Shown: in pieces, positions 5,298 through 10,789 of the stretch
How positions within the stretch are numbered: position 1 is the first letter of the stretch
Layout of the letters: every line of letters starts with the position of its first letter
Position numbers and translations under genes: made by a program
Assembly (NCBI GenBank): GCA_002373875.1
Contig: DFKQ01000050.1
Location: 1 to 10,789, forward strand
DNA from: Lachnospiraceae bacterium UBA3641
Lineage (GTDB): Bacteria; Bacillota; Clostridia; Lachnospirales; Lachnospiraceae
Direction of reading: 5' to 3'
DNA length: 10,789 nt
The notes under the pieces: model-generated
The model's database searches: none
Told to the model about the DNA's origin: nothing
What the model saw: only the letters and a program-made list of their open reading frames with translations

Positions 5298-6836
5298 ATG
5301 AAAACATTTGCCGCGATAGATGTGGGATCATACGAAGTTGCAATGAAGATATTTGAAATATCGACAGGAAAGGGTATCAAACAGATAGATCACATAAGAC
5401 ACAGGATCGAGCTGGGAACCGATACCTATCATACGGGCAAGGTGAGTCCTGCCAGGATGGATGAACTGTGTGATGTCTTGAGTAAATTCGACAAGATCAT
5501 GAAGTCATATAAGGTGGATGCCTACAAGGCATACGGAACATCTGCCATAAGGGAGACAGACAATACGACTGTTGTTATTGAACAGATCAAGCTGCGTACA
5601 GGGATCAGGGTTGAGGTCTTAAGTAATTCCGAACAGCGGTTTATGCATTATAAGGCGGTTGCATCAAAAGGAACCATATTTGAGGAGATGATGAAGAAAA
5701 GCTGTGCCATTGTTGATATAGGCGGCGGCAGTATCCAGATATCACTTTTTGATAAGGATACCCTTGTAACCACCCAGAATATAAGGCTTGGGGTTCTAAG
5801 GGTTAAGGATATGCTGTCATCGCTTCAGGCAAGGACGATAAATTACGTTCAGCTGTTGGGGGAACTTATTGACAACCAGTTGGAATCATTCAGAAGCCTG
5901 TATCTGGGAAACAGCAGGATATCCAATGTTATAGTTGTCGACGATTATATCTCACGGGCAATAAGCGCCGTTAAGATCAAGGATAATATTGTATCATACG
6001 ACGAATTCAAAAAGCTGATAGGAAGATACAGGAGTAAATCCACCGAACAAACAGCGGCAGATATGGGGCTTGATGAAGAAAGTGCGGTCCTGCTCCCCCA
6101 GTCCATTGTCCTGCTTGCCAAGATAGCGGATATGATGAGGGCATCAACCCTGTGGGTTCCCGGGGTTTCACTTTCCGACGGTATCGCCTATGAATATGCC
6201 GAGAATAATAAGCTGTTGAGTGTGTCACATGATTTTGAAGATGATATCGTAGCAGCAGCGGAGGTTTTGTGTAAGCGCTACGGGGGGAATATCGAGAGAA
6301 ACCATCTTGTGGAAAAGGTGGCTTTATCAATATATGATGACACCAGAAAGATCCATAAAATGGGTAAAAGGGAACGTCTGCTTTTGAGGATCGCGGCCCT
6401 GCTTGCGGACTGCGGAAAGTATATAAGTCTTGAGGCCGCTGCCGAATGCGGATATGAGATAATAATGGCAACCGAAATGATAGGCCTGTCCCATACGGAA
6501 CGTGAGATCATCGCAAATATTGTCAGGTATAACAAGGTTGCCTTCATATATTATAAGGACAGGTCAGCCAATACCCTGCTTGATAAGGATGCTTACCTGA
6601 TAGTGGCCAAGCTGACGGCCATATTCAGGGTTGCCGACGGTATATGCAGAAGCTACAGGATCAAGCTTGAGGGGATCAAGACAAGCATCAAGGATGGTGA
6701 GTTTATCATAACGATCGATTCGGATGAGGATTTCACCCTGGAGAAGGGCTTCTTCTACAGGAAGTCGGACCTCTTTGAGGAGGTGTTCGCGCTGAAGCCG
6801 GTGATAAGGATCAGGAAGGTGTTTAATGCATTGTAA
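5298..6836 (+). CDS. Ppx/GppA-family protein with altered catalytic residues
   Basis: A 512-residue protein of the exopolyphosphatase/pppGpp phosphatase family. Residues 1-about 300 form the actin-like two-lobed domain: phosphate loop AIDVGSYE (6-13), YGTSAIRE (79-86), EVLSNSEQRF (106-115), and second loop VDIGGGSIQIS (139-149). Residues about 320-440 are the helical HD-like domain and 450-512 the Ppx C-terminal part. In E. coli PPX the proposed catalytic glutamates are E121 (in NEEA) and E150 (in GGGSTE). By eye these align with Q113 and Q147 here, both Gln. The usual Asn-Ser after DxGS is Tyr-Glu. In the HD-like domain the His-Asp is Ala-Asp (A370-D371) and the following His positions are Cys and Asn (AECGYEII, VRYNK). 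The fold looks complete and the gene is undisrupted. Hydrolysis of polyP or pppGpp is therefore doubtful, and a binding or regulatory role is plausible. GGAGG precedes the ATG by 6 nt, and ppk1 follows after 48 nt. Confidence 0.85.
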   Translation: MKTFAAIDVGSYEVAMKIFEISTGKGIKQIDHIRHRIELGTDTYHTGKVSPARMDELCDVLSKFDKIMKSYKVDAYKAYGTSAIRETDNTTVVIEQIKLRTGIRVEVLSNSEQRFMHYKAVASKGTIFEEMMKKSCAIVDIGGGSIQISLFDKDTLVTTQNIRLGVLRVKDMLSSLQARTINYVQLLGELIDNQLESFRSLYLGNSRISNVIVVDDYISRAISAVKIKDNIVSYDEFKKLIGRYRSKSTEQTAADMGLDEESAVLLPQSIVLLAKIADMMRASTLWVPGVSLSDGIAYEYAENNKLLSVSHDFEDDIVAAAEVLCKRYGGNIERNHLVEKVALSIYDDTRKIHKMGKRERLLLRIAALLADCGKYISLEAAAECGYEIIMATEMIGLSHTEREIIANIVRYNKVAFIYYKDRSANTLLDKDAYLIVAKLTAIFRVADGICRSYRIKLEGIKTSIKDGEFIITIDSDEDFTLEKGFFYRKSDLFEEVFALKPVIRIRKVFNAL

Positions 6837-6884
6837 AAGGGCTTACAATAGCAAAATAAGAATCACGAAGGGAAGGGTACAAGG

Positions 6885-9086
6885 ATGGTAAAAGAAAAAA
6901 AGGCCGGAAAAGACAAGATAAAAAATCATGAGATGACAATGGATAAGATTGATCTTGCAAACAGTGAATATTATTACAACAGGGAGCTGTCATGGATCCT
7001 TTTTGATGAGCGCGTGCTTGAAGAGGCCAGGGATAAGTCCAATCCTCTTATGGAAAGACTTAAGTTCTTAAGCATAACGGCATCGAATCTTGACGAATTT
7101 TTCATGATAAGGGTTGCATCCTTAAGGGATATGGTCAATGCCGGCTATACCAAGGCAGATATAGCGGGAATGACACCACTGAAGCAGCTTGAGAAGATCA
7201 ATGAGGCTACACACAGGCTTGTTGACAGGCAGTATACAACCCTTACCAGATCTCTCATGCCTCTTATGGAGCAGGCGGGTATCCATCTTGTACTCCAGCA
7301 TGAGGATTTAAACAAGGCACAGCAGGAATATGTTGATGACTATTTCATGAAGAATGTCTATCCTGTACTGACGCCAATGGCCGTTGACTCTTCAAGGCCC
7401 TTCCCCCTTATAAGGAACAGGTCCTTAAATATCGGAGCTCTTGTCTCCAAGAAGAAAAAGTCGGGCGGCAAGTTAAATAATGTGGAGAAGGAATTCGCAA
7501 CGGTCCAGGTGCCCTCGGGAATCCCTCGTATAATAAGGATTCCGGGCGATGGAGACAATGTGATCCTCCTTGAAGAGATCATAGAGCGCAACATGGGTAA
7601 GCTCTTCCTTAACTATGATGTCCTGTGTGCCCATCCCTTCAGGATAATGAGGAATGCCGACCTTACGATAGAGGAGGATGAGGCTGCCGACCTCCTTAAG
7701 GAGATAGAGAAGCAGCTTAAGAAAAGACAGTGGGGTGAGGTCATAAGGCTTGAGGTGTCCGATGACATAGATAAGAGGCTTATGAAGATCCTGCTTAAGG
7801 AGCTTAATTGCAGGGAGGAAGCGGTATATAAGATACAGGGTCCCCTTGACCTTACCTTTCTCATGAAGCTGTGCTCCATTGACGGATATGATGATCTCAG
7901 GGATGAGATGTTCACGCCTCAGCCGGTTCCGGAGCTTTCGTCTGATAAGGATATTTTCGAAGCCATAAGGAAAAAGGATATACTTCTCCATCATCCTTAT
8001 GAGACCTTCCAGCCTATTGTTGACTTTATAAGGCAGGCAGCCAGGGATCCTGATGTCCTTGCGATCAAGCAGACCCTATACAGGGTTTCGGGACATTCGC
8101 CTATAATAGCAGCCCTTGCCCAGGCGGCTGAGAACGGCAAACAGGTCACGGTTCTTGTTGAACTTAAGGCAAGGTTCGATGAGGAGAACAATATCATCTG
8201 GGCCCGCATGCTTGAAAAGGCAGGCTGTCATGTCATATACGGCCTTGTGGGCCTTAAGACCCACTCCAAGATAACGCTTGTTGTGCGGCGCGAGGAGGAG
8301 GGTATAAGAAGATATGTCCATCTGGGGACCGGTAATTACAATGATTCAACAGCCAAGCTGTATACGGATATAGGTCTTCTTACATGCTCCGAACCGATAG
8401 GTGAGGACGCAACAGCAGTATTTAACATGCTTTCGGGTTATTCGGAGCCTCTTAACTGGAACCGCCTTAGCGTTGCACCCCTGTGGCTTAAGGACAGGTT
8501 TCTAAGCCTTATCAGAAGGGAAACAGAGAATGCCCTTAACGGTAAGAATTCAAGGATAATAGCCAAGATCAATTCCCTGTGTGACAAGGATATAATAATA
8601 GCCCTGTATGAAGCATCAATGGCAGGAGTGAAGATAGATCTTATCATACGTGGTATATGCTGCCTTAAGACGGGTATCCCCGGCGTGAGTGACAATATAA
8701 CGGTACGCTCCGTTGTGGGAAGGTTCCTTGAACACAGCAGAATATTTTACTTCGAAAATGCCGGTCTTCCCGAGCTCTACTGCGGATCGGCCGACTGGAT
8801 GCCCAGAAACCTTGAAAGAAGGGTTGAGATACTCTTCCCCATCGAGGAGGAAGACCTTAAGAAGAGGGTTTACCATATACTGGATGTTATGCTGAGAGAT
8901 ACGCTTAAGGCCCGTATAATGGATGAAAAGGGTGACTATGTAAGGATAGATAAGAGGGGGAAGGAGCTTCTGTCATGCCAGGCTGAATTCGTAAAGGAAG
9001 CACTGGCAAAAACCGAAGAGAATATCAAGAAGGTGAAGAACATAAATAATAAAAGGGTATTTACCCCGGAAACAATGACAGACTGA
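6885..9086 (+). CDS. ppk1: polyphosphate kinase 1
   Basis: PPK1 reversibly transfers the gamma phosphate of ATP to the end of a polyphosphate chain. The 733-residue protein has the family's usual length and domain order: N-terminal domain from about 25 (NRELSWILFDERVLEEA, LKFLSITASNLDEFFMIRVASL), the middle head domain (about 135-330), and two C-terminal phospholipase D-like domains. The autophosphorylated histidine is H460 in GLKTHSKITLV, the second active-site histidine is H617 in FLEHSRIFYF, and HLGTGNYND and GSADWMPRNLERRVE are present, so the enzyme should be active. A charged extension of about 24 residues (MVKEKKAGKDK...) precedes the domain. In-frame ATGs at 6933 and 6939 lack a ribosome binding site, while GAAGGGAAGGG precedes 6885. 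It is the last gene of the DUF815-ppx-ppk1 set. Its stop lies 7 nt from that of the convergent HAD gene. Confidence 0.96.
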   Translation: MVKEKKAGKDKIKNHEMTMDKIDLANSEYYYNRELSWILFDERVLEEARDKSNPLMERLKFLSITASNLDEFFMIRVASLRDMVNAGYTKADIAGMTPLKQLEKINEATHRLVDRQYTTLTRSLMPLMEQAGIHLVLQHEDLNKAQQEYVDDYFMKNVYPVLTPMAVDSSRPFPLIRNRSLNIGALVSKKKKSGGKLNNVEKEFATVQVPSGIPRIIRIPGDGDNVILLEEIIERNMGKLFLNYDVLCAHPFRIMRNADLTIEEDEAADLLKEIEKQLKKRQWGEVIRLEVSDDIDKRLMKILLKELNCREEAVYKIQGPLDLTFLMKLCSIDGYDDLRDEMFTPQPVPELSSDKDIFEAIRKKDILLHHPYETFQPIVDFIRQAARDPDVLAIKQTLYRVSGHSPIIAALAQAAENGKQVTVLVELKARFDEENNIIWARMLEKAGCHVIYGLVGLKTHSKITLVVRREEEGIRRYVHLGTGNYNDSTAKLYTDIGLLTCSEPIGEDATAVFNMLSGYSEPLNWNRLSVAPLWLKDRFLSLIRRETENALNGKNSRIIAKINSLCDKDIIIALYEASMAGVKIDLIIRGICCLKTGIPGVSDNITVRSVVGRFLEHSRIFYFENAGLPELYCGSADWMPRNLERRVEILFPIEEEDLKKRVYHILDVMLRDTLKARIMDEKGDYVRIDKRGKELLSCQAEFVKEALAKTEENIKKVKNINNKRVFTPETMTD
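9051..9066 (-). terminator. candidate terminator for the HAD gene, inside ppk1
   Basis: On the minus strand a short GGGT/ACCC hairpin with a 4-nt loop (9066 to 9055) is followed by TTTTATTATTT. It lies about 28 nt past the HAD stop codon, in the last codons of ppk1. The U-rich tail is good but the stem is only 4-5 bp, so this is a weak prediction. Confidence 0.3.
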
Positions 9087-9093
9087 CAGAACC

Positions 9094-9912
9094 TTATTGA
9101 TCAAGGATATAGTCATATATGATCTCGCTGATGCCATCGTGGTCGTTGTCATGTTCGGTGACATGATCCGCGATGGCTTTTATCTGGTCAGTGGCATTGG
9201 CCATTGCAACTCCCAGACCCGCTGCCCGTATCATGGATACATCATTCTCCTCATCGCCTGCTGCCACGGCATCGGACAGGGGTATGTTGAAACGGTCGCA
9301 CATATATGACACAGCCATTCCCTTGCTGGCATGCGGATCAGCGAATTCAAGAAGAGCGGGATTGGAGAATACGGTTGACAGCCGGCCTTCGCAGTAGGAG
9401 GCAAGCCGGCTTCTGAATTCATCAAGGACTTCATGTCCCGCTCTTGATATAACTATTACCTTAATGGGATCCTTCTTAAGATACGAGATGGCATCATCAA
9501 CAACAACGGGAGGAACCATGATAGTATTACAGTATTCCCTGAGCTCATCCGTATCCCGCTCGGAGACTACGTTTACATCATCATAGGTGTGGGCATGCAA
9601 ACCGGCATGCCTTGCCTCATCGAGGATGTGACGTACATGTTTCTTCCTGACAGGGAACCGGACAAGAGCCTTGTCTGCACTGCAGTCATAAATAAGACCG
9701 CCGTTATAGCTCGCTATATAGTATCCTTCGCCGGTCCATCCATATTTTTGGGATATCTGTATGGCACTTTGTATGGGACGGCCTGTTGCTATGACAAACT
9801 TATGCCCCTGCCTGATCATTTTATCTATTGCGTTCAGATTGCCGGGGCTTATGTTTTTGTCTGAATCAAGCAGGGTACCGTCAAGATCGGTAAAGAGTAT
9901 CTTCTTGCTCAT
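9094..9912 (-). CDS. Cof-type HAD phosphatase (HAD-IIB)
   Basis: A 272-residue cytoplasmic haloacid-dehalogenase-superfamily phosphatase. Motif I is FTDLDGTLL with nucleophile D9 and acid/base D11. Motif II is ATGR (42-45). Motif III lysine is K197 in ASKGMA, and motif IV is GDEENDVSM with Mg-binding D220 and D224. The insert between motifs II and III (about 85-185) is the alpha/beta cap of the Cof/IIB type. Such enzymes act on sugar phosphates, nucleotides or flavin/pyridoxal phosphates; the substrate cannot be read from sequence. Its ATG overlaps the stop of the upstream ABC-F gene by 1 nt (TGATG), so translation is probably coupled. All catalytic residues are present. Confidence 0.93.
   Translation of the reverse strand: MSKKILFTDLDGTLLDSDKNISPGNLNAIDKMIRQGHKFVIATGRPIQSAIQISQKYGWTGEGYYIASYNGGLIYDCSADKALVRFPVRKKHVRHILDEARHAGLHAHTYDDVNVVSERDTDELREYCNTIMVPPVVVDDAISYLKKDPIKVIVISRAGHEVLDEFRSRLASYCEGRLSTVFSNPALLEFADPHASKGMAVSYMCDRFNIPLSDAVAAGDEENDVSMIRAAGLGVAMANATDQIKAIADHVTEHDNDHDGISEIIYDYILDQ
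9133..9181 (+). terminator. candidate terminator for ppk1, inside the HAD gene
   Basis: On the + strand GCCATCG (9133-9139) pairs with CGATGGC (9171-9177), followed by TTTT. Within the loop TCATGT and ACATGA pair again, giving a two-part hairpin. It starts 47 nt past the ppk1 stop codon. It encodes a conserved-looking part of the HAD protein (AIADHVTEHDNDHDG), so the symmetry may be partly accidental, and the T-run is short. Confidence 0.3.
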
Positions 9913-10789
9913 CAGTTATCGTCATCTTCCCTGTTGGCGGTATATACGGTACGCTTCCTGGCCATCTCATCATTTGCAAGGTATTCATCATAAGTTGTTA
10001 TCTTATCGATAAGGCTGCCATCGGGCAGTATCTCCATGATCCTGTTAGCTGTTGTCTCGACAAACTGATGATCATGAGAGGAAAACAGGATCACACCCGG
10101 GAACTTAATAAGTCCGTTATTCAGGGCAGTTATCGATTCCATGTCAAGGTGGTTGGTGGGCTCATCAAGTATGAGAATATTGGCACCGGATATCATCATC
10201 TTGGACAGAAGACATCTAACCTTCTCGCCTCCGGACAATATCTTAACCTTCTTGACGCCATCTTCTCCGGGAAAGAGCATCCTTCCCAAAAAACCGCGGA
10301 CATAGGTTACGTCCTTGACGGGAGAGTAACCCATAAGCCAGTCCGTTATGGTTAAGTCATTATCGAATTCCCTTGTTGAATCCTTGGGGAAGTAAGCCTG
10401 AGATGTCGTAACACCCCATTTGAAGCTTCCCTCATCGGGTTCTGTTTCACCCATAAGTATCTTAAAGAGAGTGGTCTTGGCAAGCTCGTTGCCTCCGACA
10501 AAGGCTACCTTATCTTCACGGCCCAGAATGAAGGATATATTATCAAGGACCTTAACACCGTCTATAGTCTTGCTTAATCCCTCCACTGTAAGTACTTCGT
10601 TTCCGATCTCCCTGTCGGGCCTGAAGTCGATATAGGGATATTTACGTGAACTTGGCTTGATCTCATCAAGCTCGATCTTTTCAAGGGCACGTTTACGGGA
10701 GGTTGCCTGTTTGCTCTTGGAGGCGTTGGCCGAGAAACGTGATATGAACTCCTGGAGCTCCTTTATCTTTTCTTCCTTCTTCTTGTTGG
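9912..10789 (-). CDS. ABC-F ATPase, C-terminal part (5' end outside window)
   Basis: The reading frame is open to the window edge, so the start is missing; the visible GTG near 10586 is internal. About 292 residues are present: the end of the inter-domain linker (KIKELQEFISRFSANASKSK), the conserved SSRKYPYIDF stretch, and the whole second ATPase domain. This has signature LSGGEKVRC, Walker B ILILDEPTNHLD and H-loop SSHDHQF. There are no membrane segments, as expected for ABC-F proteins, which bind ribosomes and affect translation or antibiotic protection. Linker and sequence fit the YbiT/YkpA group. The Walker A reads VGGNELAKTT, with Ala (codon 10479-10481) where Gly usually precedes the Lys. 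My recollection is that relatives in Clostridia share this. The acidic C-terminus (NREDDDN) ends at the HAD start. Confidence 0.93.
   Translation of the reverse strand, partial: NKKKEEKIKELQEFISRFSANASKSKQATSRKRALEKIELDEIKPSSRKYPYIDFRPDREIGNEVLTVEGLSKTIDGVKVLDNISFILGREDKVAFVGGNELAKTTLFKILMGETEPDEGSFKWGVTTSQAYFPKDSTREFDNDLTITDWLMGYSPVKDVTYVRGFLGRMLFPGEDGVKKVKILSGGEKVRCLLSKMMISGANILILDEPTNHLDMESITALNNGLIKFPGVILFSSHDHQFVETTANRIMEILPDGSLIDKITTYDEYLANDEMARKRTVYTANREDDDN

Noticed and set aside
6007..6471. 154-codon open frame antisense to the Ppx/GppA gene
   Set aside because: It lies wholly within a well-supported gene, its composition is odd (rich in Pro, Arg, Ser and His), and no ribosome binding site or family resemblance is visible.
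7473..7994. 173-codon open frame antisense to ppk1
   Set aside because: It is a mirror of purine-rich ppk1 codons with no recognisable domain; ppk1 motifs on the other strand are unambiguous.

Overview
The window looks like ordinary chromosomal DNA of a low-to-moderate GC Gram-positive anaerobe, most likely a clostridium of the Lachnospiraceae (Butyrivibrio-like). This rests on strong AGGAGG-type ribosome binding sites, ATA/AGG-rich codon use, a fused FolB-FolK protein, a DUF5050-type membrane-anchored propeller and a YkpA/YbiT-type ABC-F protein with an unusual Walker A. The assignment is by recognition, not by a search. There are no rRNA, tRNA, CRISPR, transposase or phage genes.

Layout. 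Bases 1-224 are an AT-rich leader with two tandem, related palindromes (about 120-195). Next comes a tightly coupled + strand set: a CbiE/CbiT-like protein that has lost its SAM-binding glycine motif (225-1130), then two four-helix SMR/EamA-type half transporters (1130-1513, 1510-1851), with 1-nt and 4-nt overlaps. Folate gene folB-folK (1924-2745) follows and overlaps by 17 nt the 3' end of a convergent gene for a membrane-anchored DUF5050 beta-propeller (2729-3805, minus). A 146-bp divergent promoter region (3806-3951) separates that gene from a + strand operon: DUF815-type AAA+ ATPase (3952-5268), a Ppx/GppA-family protein (5298-6836) and polyphosphate kinase ppk1 (6885-9086). On the minus strand at the right end are an ABC-F ATPase, cut by the window edge (9912-10789), and a Cof-type HAD phosphatase translationally coupled to it (9094-9912). 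The HAD gene converges on ppk1 with only 7 nt between stop codons.

How the genes fit together. The centre of the window is a polyphosphate module. Ppk1 has both catalytic histidines and should make polyP. The Ppx/GppA protein next to it has Gln where both catalytic glutamates of the family are expected, and its HD-like domain lacks the His-Asp pair, so it may be a polyP or nucleotide sensor rather than a phosphatase. The DUF815 ATPase upstream is an intact P-loop protein of unknown role. The left operon pairs a degenerate corrinoid-methyltransferase-like protein with a putative heterodimeric small transporter, with no cobalamin genes in view. These two sets are the most worthwhile targets. 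The other genes look like normal housekeeping functions.
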